Source: Sporofaciens musculi
GTDB taxonomy: Bacteria > Bacillota > Clostridia > Lachnospirales > Lachnospiraceae
Length of the DNA stretch: 64,000 nucleotides
Reading direction: 5' to 3'
Assembly: GCF_009830285.1 (NCBI RefSeq)
Contig: NZ_WUQX01000001.1
Span: 4,154,501 to 4,218,500 of the forward strand
Positions within the stretch are counted from its first letter, which is position 1; each line of letters starts with the position of its first letter. The notes under the pieces were generated by a model. It was given only the letters and a program-made list of their open reading frames with translations. It was not told where the DNA came from and searched no databases. Shown here in pieces: positions 45,183 to 54,869 of this stretch. The position numbers and the translations under genes were made by a program.

Positions 45183-45719
45183 TTATAAACTCTTTCCCAA
45201 CTCATACGCCAGCTTTGGATATTCTGAGTTTATAACATCATCAAGTACATAACAGCCTTTCGCAGAAACAATTCCTACATTTTCCCATTTCAAATATTTT
45301 ACCATGCCTTTATAGGATGCAATGGCTCCTTCTGCTGATTCTTCCGTTTCATCACCATAGGTAACCATCAAAACTGCTTTTTTATCCGCACCCCTTAATA
45401 CAGAATTATTTGCATAAAACCTATCAATAACCGCTTTTATCTGTGCATTCATATCATAATAGTAAATAGGTGAAACAAACACAACGACTTCCGCTTTTAA
45501 AAGTTCTGGATTCACTTCCTGCATATCGTCTTTGAATACGCAAACCTGATCCTTCTTCTGACAAGAATAACATCCAATACAAGGATGAACGTTCTTAAAC
45601 GCTGCATCGAAACGACGAACCTCGTGTCCCGAATCTTCTGCTCCCTTAATAAAAGAATCTGCCAAATAGGATGATGTTCCTTTTTTGTGTGCGCTTCCAG
45701 TAATTACCAAAATATTCAT
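45183..45719 (-). CDS. NAD(P)H-dependent FMN reductase, flavodoxin-like (iron-sulfur flavoprotein-like)
   Basis: The 178-residue protein has MNILVITGSAHKKGTSSYLA (phosphate loop), CIGCYSCQKKDQVC with several cysteines near residue 48, SPIYYYDMNAQIKAVIDRFY and YGDETEESAE. The fold is the NADPH-dependent FMN reductase family, often annotated as flavodoxin family protein. The cysteine cluster may bind Fe-S as in ISF-type proteins. It converges on the MarR-NmrA operon. Confidence 0.88.
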   Translation of the reverse strand: MNILVITGSAHKKGTSSYLADSFIKGAEDSGHEVRRFDAAFKNVHPCIGCYSCQKKDQVCVFKDDMQEVNPELLKAEVVVFVSPIYYYDMNAQIKAVIDRFYANNSVLRGADKKAVLMVTYGDETEESAEGAIASYKGMVKYLKWENVGIVSAKGCYVLDDVINSEYPKLAYELGKSL

Positions 45720-45744
45720 TTTACAATTCCTCCAATTCTATTTT

Positions 45745-45828
45745 ATCCATCGTTTTTCCATCCCGCGTTGTATGTAGATATGGAAACAATGCCGCCGGTA
45801 TTTCCACACCAACAATATTCTATGCCAT
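45745..45828 (-). pseudogene. UPF0175-family gene stump
   Basis: From ATG 45828 the frame reads M-A-stop, then NIVGVEIPAALFPYLHTTRDGKTM before the homology ends at the duplicate boundary. The intact paralogue is at 46694-46987, where codon 3 is CAG instead of TAG. Confidence 0.85.
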
Positions 45829-45981
45829 ATCATCTGCCTCGCTTTCCTATAGGATTTCTATATAATTTAGATTATCATAAAAAAGAACGAAACAAAAGAG
45901 TATAGAGCAAAAACACTCCAAAAACCAACCAGACTTTCTCACTCTTAAAATCAAAAAATCCTCCATATTTATGGAGGATAA

Positions 45982-46019
45982 TCGGAGTGACGTGATTCAA
46001 ACACGCAGCCTCTACGTCC
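45982..46019 (-). pseudogene. 3' half of tRNA-Pro (remnant)
   Basis: From the anticodon-stem GGACGTAG through the T arm to CACTCCG it matches the intact tRNA-Pro at 47141-47214 with three changes. The 5' half and anticodon are absent. The preceding terminator hairpin (ATCCTCCAT/ATGGAGGAT) is also kept. It cannot make a tRNA. Confidence 0.9.
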
Positions 46020-46197
46020 AGGACAATTTGACAGGGTTATACTCCTTGATTCCCCATTTTCCTGTATATCCCTGAAAATGCCCAAATTACGGGCGTTAGA
46101 GCCTTCCTAAAATAGAATTGCCAAAATCCAGTCACTCCACAAAAACGTAAACTGTTAGAATAAGTGTTAGAACGGGCAGATATCAATCACGTTCTAA
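46020..46197. other. Non-coding segment between tRNA stump and PIN gene
   Basis: About 180 bp with short repeats such as GTTAGAA (46155-46171 region) and no open frame. It starts exactly at the break in the tRNA copy. This is what a leftover attachment-site arm of an integrated element would look like, but no integrase remnant is visible. Confidence 0.4.
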
Positions 46198-46704
46198 CTA
46201 TTCTTCACCCGCCTTAGCGAGAATCTGTATATACAATTCATCAGAAATACGATACCCATTCATACGCAGCTTGTCAACATCTGGCTTTATACACTTCACG
46301 AATCCCCTCTGCTTTGCTAAAATCAAAATGCCCAAAATTCCAATCGTGTCAACCAAAAATTCTGACGCCATCTTTCTTGCCGCTTTTTCGTCAATGACCG
46401 CCATCTGTAATCCCAGTTCTTTTGCAGCAACAATTACTTCCAGTTCGCCATAATGGAGTTTTCCATACATACTCTTAACCATGTCAGAATTTTTGACACT
46501 ATAAATCTTGAAATATCCTTTTCGTACACAATCTTTGATTTCATCAATTTCTTTCTGGTGTGATGATGAATCTGCGCAAAGTTCTCTATATACAGCCTCT
46601 GGCAAAATCAATTCGTCAAACAGCTCTCCTAAAAGAGACAATTTTCCGATTGATATTAGCCCTATGATTGGGCTGGTATTACATATAATTCTTTTACTGT
46701 TCAT
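46198..46704 (-). CDS. PIN-like DUF3368 protein (probable toxin)
   Basis: The 168-residue protein has the PIN-type acidic residues in ICNTSPIIGLISI, LPEAVYREL, LHYGELEVIVAAKEL and AVIDEKAARKMA. DUF3368 proteins are predicted ribonucleases paired with UPF0175 antitoxins. The ATG overlaps the UPF0175 gene by 11 bp, the usual coupled toxin-antitoxin order (antitoxin first). Confidence 0.85.
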   Translation of the reverse strand: MNSKRIICNTSPIIGLISIGKLSLLGELFDELILPEAVYRELCADSSSHQKEIDEIKDCVRKGYFKIYSVKNSDMVKSMYGKLHYGELEVIVAAKELGLQMAVIDEKAARKMASEFLVDTIGILGILILAKQRGFVKCIKPDVDKLRMNGYRISDELYIQILAKAGEE

Positions 46705-46903
46705 TTAAGCCTCCCAGTAAATCGTCAATCGCATGTTCATCCATTTTAAATTCATCCTCTGTATAACTTCCCCATGGAATATCGTGTGCTTTCAAAAAAT
46801 CAATGAAATCCCAGATACTTTTTCCTGCCAATTCGGCAGCTTTTTCTAATGTAACAATCCCTGACACAAACAAACCTGCAACAATAAAAATTGTTACTTT
46901 GTC

Positions 46904-47214
<311 letters not shown>

Positions 47215-47276
47215 ACAATATTAATTTTTGTCTGGATGCCTTGTCCATCAAGACATCCAGCGCCCCTGCCAAGGAA

Positions 47277-47347
47277 CTACGGATAGAGGATTTGAACCTC
47301 TACTAACAGAGTCAGAGTCTGCTGTGCTGCCGTTACACCAATCCGCA
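47277..47347 (-). tRNA. tRNA-Gln (anticodon CTG)
   Basis: Acceptor TGCGGAT/ATCCGTA (one G-T pair), anticodon stem GCAGA/TCTGT, loop CTCTGAC (CTG, reads CAG), T-arm AGAGGTTCAAATCCTCT. CCA is not encoded. A 30-nt hairpin (CTGGATG/CATCCAG) lies between this tRNA and tRNA-Pro and may guide processing. Confidence 0.93.
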
Positions 47348-47369
47348 TCATTACCAACGAACAAATTAT

Positions 47370-47397
47370 ATTATAACAGCTTTTTTCCAAAAATCAA
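47370..47397 (-). promoter_or_regulatory. tRNA operon promoter
   Basis: On the minus strand TTGATT (47397-47392), 16 nt and TATAAT (47375-47370) precede tRNA-Gln by 22 nt, after a strongly A-rich upstream tract. Confidence 0.7.
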
Positions 47398-47559
47398 CCC
47401 TTTTTTTGAAATTTTTTCATTTTTTTCTGTTTTCTGTTTTTTCAAAGTCGATTCTACATCCTTCCAACTATACCTCACCCCAAAATGCAGAGGCTATCAC
47501 AACAAGCTTAGAATATACAGATATAATATTCTTGCTTTACGCAACAGCCTCCAGCCTTC

Positions 47560-48774
47560 CTACATCTTGCGAATCCTCTCGATTGCCTCCACAGTAGTTT
47601 CATAAGAGCCAAACGCCGTAAGCCGGAAATACCCTTCCCCGCTGGGTCCAAACCCTGACCCCGGCGTTCCCACCACATTAGCACGTTCTAACAAGCAGTC
47701 AAAAAATTCCCATGAAGTCATTCCTTTTGGAATCTCAAGCCAGATATACGGCGCATTCACACCTCCGGACACATTGTATCCGGCGCCCTTCAGCCCCTCA
47801 TAGATTACCTTTGCATTCCTCATATAATAGGCAATCTGCTCTTTAAGCTCAGCCTTCCCCGCTTCGGAATACACAGCCTCCCCCGCCTTCTGCACGATAT
47901 ACGGCGCGCCATTGTACTTCGTGCCATGCCGTCTCGCCCACAGGGAATGAAGCATAACCTCACCACATTTCACTTCCTTGGGAATAACCGTTGCCCCAAG
48001 CCGTACCCCTGTGAAACCGGCATTTTTAGAAAAACTCCGAAGCTCAATGGCACAGGTTCTTGCCCCGTCGCATTCATAGATACTATGAGGTACATCCTCC
48101 TCGGAAATATAAGCCTCATAAGCAGCATCATAGATAATAACCGCCCCGTTTTTGTTGGCATAATCCACCCATGCCTGTAACTGTGCCTTTGTAATCGTAG
48201 ATCCAGTGGGATTATTCGGAAAGCACAGATAAATAATATCCGGCGTCTCCTTCGGAAGCTCTGGCGCAAAATCTGTCTCCTTTGTACAAGGCATATAGAT
48301 TACGTCACTCCACGTCTCTGTGACAGCATCATACACACCTGTACGTCCCGCCATTACGTTCGTATCCACATAGACCGGATACACAGGGTCACATACGGCA
48401 ATCTTACAATCTCTGGAAAATATTTCCTGGATATTTCCTGAGTCACATTTCGCCCCGTCAGAAATAAATATCTCATCTGCCTCAATGTCACATCCTCTGT
48501 TCTGATAATCGTTCTTCGCCATAGCGCTTCTCAAAAACTCATATCCTAAATCTGGCGCATACCCATGAAAGGTCTCCTCATGTGCCATCTCCTCCACAGC
48601 GCTGTGAAGGGCTTTGATAATAGACGGCGCCAAAGGCTGCGTCACGTCTCCGATTCCAAGACGAATTATACCCTTATCCGGATTCGCCTCCTGAAACGCA
48701 GCCACCTTTTTGCCTATTGTTGAAAACAGATAACTTCCCGGTAATTTCAAATAGTCCTCATTAACCTTAAACAT
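47560..48774 (-). CDS. dapL: LL-diaminopimelate aminotransferase
   Basis: The 404-residue PLP enzyme has [17 protein letters not shown] at the start, [18 protein letters not shown] and PLP-lysine in [17 protein letters not shown]. It converts tetrahydrodipicolinate directly to LL-diaminopimelate, the short lysine/peptidoglycan route found in clostridia, plants and chlamydiae. DapF, the next enzyme, is encoded immediately upstream. A good AGGAGGAAAG site precedes ATG 48774. Confidence 0.96.
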   Translation of the reverse strand: MFKVNEDYLKLPGSYLFSTIGKKVAAFQEANPDKGIIRLGIGDVTQPLAPSIIKALHSAVEEMAHEETFHGYAPDLGYEFLRSAMAKNDYQNRGCDIEADEIFISDGAKCDSGNIQEIFSRDCKIAVCDPVYPVYVDTNVMAGRTGVYDAVTETWSDVIYMPCTKETDFAPELPKETPDIIYLCFPNNPTGSTITKAQLQAWVDYANKNGAVIIYDAAYEAYISEEDVPHSIYECDGARTCAIELRSFSKNAGFTGVRLGATVIPKEVKCGEVMLHSLWARRHGTKYNGAPYIVQKAGEAVYSEAGKAELKEQIAYYMRNAKVIYEGLKGAGYNVSGGVNAPYIWLEIPKGMTSWEFFDCLLERANVVGTPGSGFGPSGEGYFRLTAFGSYETTVEAIERIRKM

Positions 48775-48797
48775 TTACTTTCCTCCTATTCACAAGC

Positions 48798-49718
48798 TTA
48801 TGCCCCCTCCTCAATCACACCCTCAAACACCGTAACCGCCGGCCCTGTCATATATACATTTCCGGTTTCCTCCTCCCACTCGACCAGCAGATCACCGCCA
48901 AGCAGCTTCACCGTAACCTTACGTTCTGCCAGCCCGTTAAGGATACTGGCTACTGCCGCGGCACAGGCGCCGGTTCCGCAGGCAAGGGTCTCGCCAGACC
49001 CTCTCTCCCAAACACGCATCTCAATGGTTTCTCGGTCGATTACCCGAACGAACTCCGTATTAATTCGCTTGGGAAATCTCTCGTGGTTCTCAAACCTCGG
49101 CCCAAGCTTTTCTATATCCATCCCTTTCACATCCTCCAAAAAGACTACAGCATGGGGATTTCCCATAGAAACGCCGGTAATCTGGTACTCCATCCCATCA
49201 ACTACAATCGGCTCATCGATTACCTTTTTACAGTTTGTTTCTACCATATACTCCGAGACAGCTTCGTCGCCCAACAAACTATCCTCGTCTACAACGCACT
49301 CCTCTGTCCCCCTTTCACAGACAATCGGAATCGCCTCTGCCCGAAGCTCAGGCTTCCCCATATCCACCTTAACCATAGAAACCTTTCCATCCTCCACTGT
49401 CAAATCCAGGTACTTGATTCCGCCAAGGGTTTCCACAGAAATGCTGGTCTTATCAGTCAATCCGTAATCATAGACATACTTTGCCACACAGCGAATCCCA
49501 TTTCCACACATCTCACTCCTTGAGCCATCCGCATTATACATCTCCATCTCAAAATCAGCCGAATCAGACGGACGAATCAGGATCAACCCGTCCGAGCCAA
49601 TCCCGAAATGCCTGTCGCTGACCCTTCTCGCCATCTCCGGCGGATTTTCCACCTGTTCCTTTAGACAGTTCACATATACATAATCATTTCCCAAACCTTG
49701 CATTTTTGTAAATTTCAT
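48798..49718 (-). CDS. dapF: Diaminopimelate epimerase
   Basis: The 306-residue protein has the two catalytic cysteines in MCGNGIRC and ACGTGACAA and the typical opening [16 protein letters not shown]. It makes meso-diaminopimelate for the wall and lysine. An insertion of about 25 residues ([19 protein letters not shown]) lengthens it over the usual 275. Confidence 0.96.
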   Translation of the reverse strand: MKFTKMQGLGNDYVYVNCLKEQVENPPEMARRVSDRHFGIGSDGLILIRPSDSADFEMEMYNADGSRSEMCGNGIRCVAKYVYDYGLTDKTSISVETLGGIKYLDLTVEDGKVSMVKVDMGKPELRAEAIPIVCERGTEECVVDEDSLLGDEAVSEYMVETNCKKVIDEPIVVDGMEYQITGVSMGNPHAVVFLEDVKGMDIEKLGPRFENHERFPKRINTEFVRVIDRETIEMRVWERGSGETLACGTGACAAAVASILNGLAERKVTVKLLGGDLLVEWEEETGNVYMTGPAVTVFEGVIEEGA

Positions 49719-49737
49719 CCTTAAAACTCCTTTTTCC

Positions 49738-50286
49738 TTACTCTGCCATCACACTCAGCACCATCTCTGCTGTCTCCACCATATTCGTCCCGCTCTCCAT
49801 ACTACATTTTTGTAGATATCTGTGGGCCTCCTCCTCCGACATATGGTTACGGTACATTAGCAATTCCTTTGCCCTCGTGATTACCTCCCTCTGCTTAGGG
49901 CTTCGATTCTTTTTCTCTGCTTTTTTCCTCCTTCGCCTTCTCTCCATGGTTTGAAGCAGCATTTCCATGGTATTCATAAGGTCGTACACCTTAAGCGGCA
50001 TGGACAGACATACCACCCCATCCACGCCATCCCCCGCCCATTTGTCCGGCGAGGCAATCAAAAGCATTTCAAAATCCTTCGGCAGATATTCCCTCAGCTC
50101 TGTATACATCATATCTTTCATCTTGTATCCGCACAATACAATCCCCTCATCCACCGCATCAGCATACTGCAGCGCCTTAGCGCCCGTCGTACAGACTCCC
50201 GTGACATCCATCCCGTACCGCACCAACAAGTTGCGGATATTGACCGCATCATCCTTACTGGGAAATGCAACGATAATACCAACCAA
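49738..50286 (-). CDS. ANTAR-domain RNA-binding regulator (NasT/NitR-like)
   Basis: The coding start is probably TTG 50286, seven bases after AGGAGG; a GTG at 50292 is too close and the longer frame lies in glnA. The protein (182 residues) has a pseudo-receiver domain ([25 protein letters not shown]; the phospho-Asp pocket is poor) followed by a basic helix and an ANTAR domain ([25 protein letters not shown]). ANTAR proteins bind paired hairpins in nascent RNA and prevent termination. In solventogenic clostridia a similar protein (NitR) follows glnA and acts on glnA leader RNA. Here glnA is directly upstream and has a terminator in its leader. Confidence 0.85.
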   Translation of the reverse strand: MVGIIVAFPSKDDAVNIRNLLVRYGMDVTGVCTTGAKALQYADAVDEGIVLCGYKMKDMMYTELREYLPKDFEMLLIASPDKWAGDGVDGVVCLSMPLKVYDLMNTMEMLLQTMERRRRRKKAEKKNRSPKQREVITRAKELLMYRNHMSEEEAHRYLQKCSMESGTNMVETAEMVLSVMAE

Positions 50287-50305
50287 GCTCACCCCTCCTG
50301 ACAAT

Positions 50306-51637
50306 CTACATCCGATGCAGGTATCTGCCAATCTCCCAATCCGTAACCTGTGTACGGTATTGCGCATACTCCTTCTCTTTAGCCTGAATATATTTTCTCG
50401 ATAAATCCTCTCCAAGCACAGCCTGGATATATTCATCCTTCGCAAATTCCGCTGCAGCCTCCCGAAGACTTGCTGGAAGGGCCTCAATCTGCGCCGATTT
50501 TCGTTGCTCATCTGTCATCTCAAAAATATTGCAGTCAATACTCTTTGGCGGCGCAATCTCATTTCGGATTCCGTCCAATCCTGCCGCCAGACATACCGCC
50601 AGTGCAAGATAGGGATTTGCCGACGGGTCCGGACTTCTCAGCTCTACCCTGGCGCCAAGTCCTCTTGCCGCAGGAATCCGCAAAAGAGGCGTACGGTTCT
50701 TAGCAGACCAGGCAATGTATACAGGCGCCTCATACCCCGGCACCAGCCTCTTATAGGAATTTACAATTGGATTGGTAATAAAACTGATTGCCTTCATATG
50801 CCTCATAATACCACCAATAAAATAATAGGCCTCTCGACTTAATCCCCTCTCATCCTCCCCATCCGAGAATGCATTGATTCCATCCCTGGCAAGCGACATA
50901 TTGATATGCATGCCTGAACCGCTGACCCCATACTTTGGCTTCGGCATAAATGTAGCGTGAAGCCCGTGGCGTTTGGCAATAGTCTTTACCACCAGCTTAA
51001 ACGTCATAATATTATCTGCCGTCTTAAGGGCTTCACCGTACTGAAAATCTATCTCATGCTGGGCCGGCGCCACCTCATGGTGGGACGCCTCAATAACAAA
51101 TCCCATATCCTCCAGTGTAAGCACCATATCCCGACGGGCATTTTCCCCCAAATCCAACGGTCCCAAATCAAAATACGTGGCGCTCTCATGGGACAGGGTC
51201 GTTGGCCTGCCATCCTCATCTGTATGAAACAGGAAAAACTCACACTCCGGCCCTACGTTAAAATCATACCCCATAGCCTTTGCCTCTGACAGCACTTTTT
51301 TCAAAATATAACGCGGGTCGCTCTCGAAAACCGTACCGTCCGGCTTATATACATCGCAAATCAGCCGAGCCACCTTTCCCTGCTGCGGTCTCCATGGAAA
51401 AATAGCAAATGTATCCAGATCCGGATACAGGTACATATCCGAATCCTCAATCCTCGCAAATCCTTCTATGGATGAGCCGTCAAACATAATCTGATTGTCC
51501 AGCGCCTTCTTAAGCTGGCTGGTGGTGATGGCTACATTCTTCATCATACCAAAGATGTCTGTAAACTGTAATCGAATAAAGCCTACATCTTCCTCCTCCA
51601 CCATTTTCAAAATATCCCGCTTTGTGTAATGATTCAT
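50306..51637 (-). CDS. glnA: Glutamine synthetase, type I
   Basis: The 443-residue protein shows [38 protein letters not shown] and [18 protein letters not shown], all GSI signatures. The adenylylation Tyr region of GSI-beta is absent, so it is the GSI-alpha form of Firmicutes, controlled by feedback and leader RNA rather than AMP. It makes glutamine from glutamate, ammonia and ATP. The leader and the downstream ANTAR gene suggest antitermination control by nitrogen status. Confidence 0.97.
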   Translation of the reverse strand: MNHYTKRDILKMVEEEDVGFIRLQFTDIFGMMKNVAITTSQLKKALDNQIMFDGSSIEGFARIEDSDMYLYPDLDTFAIFPWRPQQGKVARLICDVYKPDGTVFESDPRYILKKVLSEAKAMGYDFNVGPECEFFLFHTDEDGRPTTLSHESATYFDLGPLDLGENARRDMVLTLEDMGFVIEASHHEVAPAQHEIDFQYGEALKTADNIMTFKLVVKTIAKRHGLHATFMPKPKYGVSGSGMHINMSLARDGINAFSDGEDERGLSREAYYFIGGIMRHMKAISFITNPIVNSYKRLVPGYEAPVYIAWSAKNRTPLLRIPAARGLGARVELRSPDPSANPYLALAVCLAAGLDGIRNEIAPPKSIDCNIFEMTDEQRKSAQIEALPASLREAAAEFAKDEYIQAVLGEDLSRKYIQAKEKEYAQYRTQVTDWEIGRYLHRM

Positions 51638-51800
51638 CGAATTCTACCTCCTAAATCGGCATAAATCGAGTAAGGAGGATTCCTCCCCTACTCGCCGCGC
51701 AACCCATGGTCCGCCTTAGCGGCATATTTCCTCTGCACAGGTTTGCGCATAAAAATGGGCGTTCTCATGCCTGGATGAAAACGCCCTTGTTTCGCTTGTT
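51638..51800 (-). promoter_or_regulatory. Structured glnA leader RNA
   Basis: The 160-nt leader holds, in order, an early terminator, a larger fold whose ends GCGCAA (51748-51743) and TTGCGC (about 51703-51698) pair around an inner CCGC-TAAG-GCGG hairpin, and a hairpin at 51667-51694 (CGAGTA...TACTCG with GGAGG/CCTCC) just before the true AGGAGG site. No known riboswitch class was recognised. It is a likely target of the ANTAR protein. Confidence 0.6.
51751..51786 (-). terminator. Leader terminator (attenuator) of glnA
   Basis: On the minus strand GGGCGTTTTC (51786-51777) pairs with GAGAACGCCC (51767-51758) and is followed by ATTTTTAT. It lies between the promoter and glnA, where full transcription needs readthrough. 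Confidence 0.85.
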
Positions 51801-51802
51801 TC

Positions 51803-51832
51803 ATTATAAAATAAAAACTGGCACTTTGTCAA
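51803..51832 (-). promoter_or_regulatory. glnA promoter
   Basis: Consensus TTGACA (51832-51827), 18-nt spacer and TATAAT (51808-51803). Strong basal transcription fits control by attenuation. Confidence 0.88.
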
Positions 51833-51882
51833 CGTGACAAAATGCCTAAGTTTCATCGGGTATTACACCTTATTACTGTTCA

Positions 51883-52095
51883 CTACGCTTCTTCCTCTGC
51901 CCAACATCCGTCCTCATTCTGAATATAAGAATTGCCGTTATTATTGCCGCAGTTAATCCCCTTCTTAATCGGCGCCAGGAAGAAGCCCTTGATTACCCCA
52001 AGCAATACACAGCACAGAATCACCAGTACTTTCTCCGCAGGCGTCCAGTCTCTCCAAAAAAATTCCTTAATGCTTTCCCATACGTCTCTCATCAT
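51883..52095 (-). CDS. Small single-pass membrane protein, unknown
   Basis: About 70 residues with AGGAGG five bases before ATG 52095. One hydrophobic helix (VLVILCCVLLGVIKGFFLAP) follows an amphipathic N-terminus (WESIKEFFWRDWTPAEK), and the tail is acidic. I do not recognise a named family. It lies between the glnA promoter region and pduL, probably monocistronic. Confidence 0.7.
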   Translation of the reverse strand: MMRDVWESIKEFFWRDWTPAEKVLVILCCVLLGVIKGFFLAPIKKGINCGNNNGNSYIQNEDGCWAEEEA

Positions 52096-52267
52096 CAAAT
52101 CCTCCTGTTTGTTTTATTCTCCACACAGCATATCAAAAAAGACTGCCGCCGGCATTTTCGTATACCGTTATTATATTCTATTTTCCAATAAAATGGAAGT
52201 CATGCGTTGAAAAAACACTCCATGTTTGCTAAAATAAGTTATTATTTACGAATGAGGTGATTAAATT

Positions 52268-52912
52268 ATGGGACTCGCTATCCCAATCGAGACAAGCGCA
52301 CGCCACATCCATCTGTGCCGCGAAGATTTTGATATTCTATTCGGAGAAGGAAAGGAGCTGACTTTTAAGGCAGACTTAAGCCAGCCAGGACAATACGTCT
52401 GCCAGGAACGTCTCGCTATCAGAGGCCCCAAATCCTCCTTTGAAAATGTTGCCGTTCTAGGCCCTTTCCGCAAGGAGACTCAAGTGGAGATCTCCATGAC
52501 TGATTCCCGCAAGTTGGGAATCCCAGGCATGATCCGCCAGTCCGGAGACACGGCGGACACCCCTGGCTGTATCCTGGAAGGTCCAAACGGAAAGCTTGAG
52601 CTTGACCACGGTGTCATTGTCGCCAAGCGTCACATTCATATGACCCCTGTACAGGCAATCCAATTAAATGTCAAAGACAACGACGAGGTGTTCGTGATTA
52701 TGGAGAGTTTTGAACGCTCTCTGATTTTTGCCGATGTAGTAGTCCGCGTCCATCCGGATTTCGCTCTGGCAATGCATGTAGATACTGACGAGGCCAATGC
52801 ATTTGCCAACGAAAATAATCCTACAGGCGCGCTTCTTAAGCTGTTCGGCGGACGTACCTACAACCTTCAGAAATGGGCGGAGGAATTACAAAACGGAATT
52901 AATCGGTTTTAG
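52268..52912 (+). CDS. pduL: Phosphate propanoyltransferase PduL
   Basis: The 214-residue protein has two repeated beta-barrel units with metal-binding His in SARHIHLCREDF and KRHIHMTP, and FGGRTYNL near the end. PduL converts acyl-CoA and phosphate to acyl-phosphate; acetyl or propionyl are usual substrates. There is no encapsulation peptide before the first domain and no microcompartment gene nearby, so it is probably a cytosolic phosphotransacetylase. Confidence 0.93.
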   Translation: MGLAIPIETSARHIHLCREDFDILFGEGKELTFKADLSQPGQYVCQERLAIRGPKSSFENVAVLGPFRKETQVEISMTDSRKLGIPGMIRQSGDTADTPGCILEGPNGKLELDHGVIVAKRHIHMTPVQAIQLNVKDNDEVFVIMESFERSLIFADVVVRVHPDFALAMHVDTDEANAFANENNPTGALLKLFGGRTYNLQKWAEELQNGINRF

Positions 52913-53147
52913 CGGTCAATGTCTTAGCGCTGACCCCTTTTAACATTCCCAATTTTCCAGACAGAGAGCTGGTGGCATCCTGGGGCGCATCCAAAACCAC
53001 GCTAATGATGGATATTCCACGCTCTCTGTAAGGAATTCCCATACGTCCCACCACATACTGGCGGAATTGGTGGAGGAGTTGGTTGACCTCCCCCGCCGCT
53101 TTTTCATCCTTGACCATGATACTAATAACTGATACTCTGCTTTCCAT
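52899..53147 (-). CDS. TM1266-type iron-only hydrogenase system regulator
   Basis: The 82-residue ACT/NikR-C-like protein contains VSVISIMVKD, VGRMGIPYRERGISIISVVLDAP and LSGKLGMLKGVSAKT, the pattern of the small TM1266 family often beside hydrogenase maturation genes. None are in the window. It converges on pduL, overlapping its end by 14 bp. Confidence 0.82.
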   Translation of the reverse strand: MESRVSVISIMVKDEKAAGEVNQLLHQFRQYVVGRMGIPYRERGISIISVVLDAPQDATSSLSGKLGMLKGVSAKTLTAKTD

Positions 53148-53162
53148 TGACTTTATCCTTTC

Positions 53163-53936
53163 TTATTTCTTTTTTAATTGACGTCCCGCTGCGTCCAGAT
53201 AAAACCCCTTCTTATAGATGAGCTTCGACACCGGAACCATTTGATATCCTTTCTTCTCAAGCTCTGTCAGCAAATCATCCAACGCCTCCGCCGTATACTT
53301 CGTCCCATTGTGCAGAAGGATGATTGCCCCATTTTTCAACTCTCTGCTTTCTAATACTGTCTCAACAATATCTTTAACACCGTAATCCTTCCAGTCAAGG
53401 CTGTCAACCGACCACTGAATGGGATAATAGCCGCACGCCTGAATATTACGGATAATTTCGTCGTCATAGTTATCATAGGGGACGCGAAACAGCCGCATCT
53501 CCTCCCCCGTAAGCTCTAAAACCTTCTCGTGCACAGACAGTATCTCCTGCCTCTGCTCCTCCTTCTCAAGCCCAATCATACTCCTGTGGCTGGCGCTGTG
53601 GTTGGCAAGGTCATGGCCAGCCTCTTTGACTGCCTTAACCTCCTCCGGATATTTTTCCACCCAGTCGCCTGTCATGAAGAAGGTCGCCTGAACCTTGTGC
53701 TTCTTGAGGATATCCAGAATCCGCGCGGTATCCTCGTTTCCCCAGGCAGCGTCAAAGGTTAGCGCCACCTTCTTTTCCTCTGTTTCCACAGAACAGATGG
53801 GCATCTCTTTTCCGTTAATATTTCCGGAAACCGTAGAGTAACTGGAAATGTATTGAAATGAACCAAAAAGAGCGGCCCCAAGAGCCAGCGCAATTATTCC
53901 GTAATTCCTCCACTTTTTCCTTTTTTCTACATTCAT
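53163..53936 (-). CDS. PdaB-like polysaccharide deacetylase
   Basis: ATG 53936 lies eight bases from GGAG. After an N-terminal anchor helix (residues 11-32) is a NodB-type domain. Motif 1 is LTFDAAWGNEDT, with the first Asp kept and the metal-binding second Asp replaced, as in sporulation PdaB. Motif 2 is NHSASH, and the C-terminal ILLHNG is present. The protein is membrane-anchored and outside. Homologues act on spore or cell wall peptidoglycan, though the altered motif may reduce catalysis. It has 257 residues and precedes the TM1266 gene by 16 bp. Confidence 0.88.
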   Translation of the reverse strand: MNVEKRKKWRNYGIIALALGAALFGSFQYISSYSTVSGNINGKEMPICSVETEEKKVALTFDAAWGNEDTARILDILKKHKVQATFFMTGDWVEKYPEEVKAVKEAGHDLANHSASHRSMIGLEKEEQRQEILSVHEKVLELTGEEMRLFRVPYDNYDDEIIRNIQACGYYPIQWSVDSLDWKDYGVKDIVETVLESRELKNGAIILLHNGTKYTAEALDDLLTELEKKGYQMVPVSKLIYKKGFYLDAAGRQLKKK

Positions 53937-54044
53937 AGACACAACTCCGGATATAGTCTTTACTGACAGTATATGCCGCAGCGTGATGGGAAATCATCTA
54001 TTTCTCAAATCATTTGCCAAACTCCATGTCTGCTCATTCAAACT

Positions 54045-54869
54045 TTAAAGCAATGCATGACAAACCAAATCCATCTGCGAAAGATCATGCCCCGCATTAC
54101 AAAATACATTATCAAAAAAAGCCTCCAGGTAGGAAAAATCAGGATAGATTCCCTTTGGAATATCAGAGAAATTACTTCTTACCAGTGCGTTTCGGAAGAA
54201 CATGGCATTTTCTCGAAACGGCTCATTCGTAATCTTTAATCCCATACTCCCTGCGTATAACTGAATAAATATTGCGGTTGTCCGAGTATTTCCCTCTCTA
54301 AATGGATGGGTCTGCCAGATTCCTGATATAAATTGGGCGAATCTTTGAATATCCGTGTCCCTAAAGGGATATTGATACCGATACCCTCTTTCTTCACCGA
54401 AATCATACTGCAAATAATCCTGTATCGAATTCCAATCTCCATACTGGACACTCCTTCCACCGAGAACTGCTTCTTCTTTTGTAAGATTGCAGGTTCTCCA
54501 TTCACCAACGTATTCATCCGGCAATACACCGAAAAACAACTCCCGATGGATAGACTTTAACATTACCGGTGAAAATTTGAATGTCATCTTCTCCAAGAGC
54601 CGAACCATTCTGGCGCTGACTTCGTCCGCTTCCCGTTCCCCTCTGTCGTAATCTTTTGAAGCCTCGTTATAGTACCTTCTCACATGTTCTAACGCTTCAT
54701 CTGATGTATATCTCCCCTCAATATGCTCTTTTGCCACAGCTTCCAGGAATTGTGAAGTCAAAAGCCCGTCTACCTTCTGAAGCCCTTTTGCCACCTCCCA
54801 ATATTCTTGGCGCATCTGGCGTGTGGATTCTGATGTTTTCTCCTTGTATGGAATCTCCTCATTATACAT
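54045..54869 (-). CDS. Fic family protein with N-terminal antitoxin-like helical segment
   Basis: The 274-residue protein carries the Fic core motif HPFREGNTRT near residue 180 and the flap-region FKFSPVMLKSIHRELF. Fic enzymes transfer AMP or related groups to target side chains. Residues 20-70 resemble the VbhA-type antitoxin helix (FLEAVAKEHIEGRYTSDEALEHVRRY), but the inhibitory (S/T)xxxE(G/N) motif reads KEHIEG, with Lys in place of Ser/Thr. So auto-inhibition is plausible but altered. It ends at 54045 and no separate antitoxin gene is visible. Confidence 0.88.
   Translation of the reverse strand: MYNEEIPYKEKTSESTRQMRQEYWEVAKGLQKVDGLLTSQFLEAVAKEHIEGRYTSDEALEHVRRYYNEASKDYDRGEREADEVSARMVRLLEKMTFKFSPVMLKSIHRELFFGVLPDEYVGEWRTCNLTKEEAVLGGRSVQYGDWNSIQDYLQYDFGEERGYRYQYPFRDTDIQRFAQFISGIWQTHPFREGNTRTTAIFIQLYAGSMGLKITNEPFRENAMFFRNALVRSNFSDIPKGIYPDFSYLEAFFDNVFCNAGHDLSQMDLVCHALL

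Larger units (their letters stand above)
45745..46019. repeat. Decayed direct duplicate (copy 1) of 46904-47178
   Basis: These 275 bp align without gaps to 46904-47178, with about 21 base differences by eye, mostly transitions. The unit covers the start of the UPF0175 gene, its upstream region, the tRNA-Pro terminator and the 3' half of tRNA-Pro. It ends exactly in the anticodon stem/loop. Copy 1 is the degenerate one. Confidence 0.93.

Noticed and set aside
45982-46019. Functional tRNA-Pro copy
   Set aside because: The 5' half and the anticodon are missing.
51638-51800. T-box, glnA-motif or other known riboswitch in the glnA leader
   Set aside because: No T-box AGGGTGGNACCGCG or specifier layout and no match to the glutamine-aptamer consensus was found by eye.
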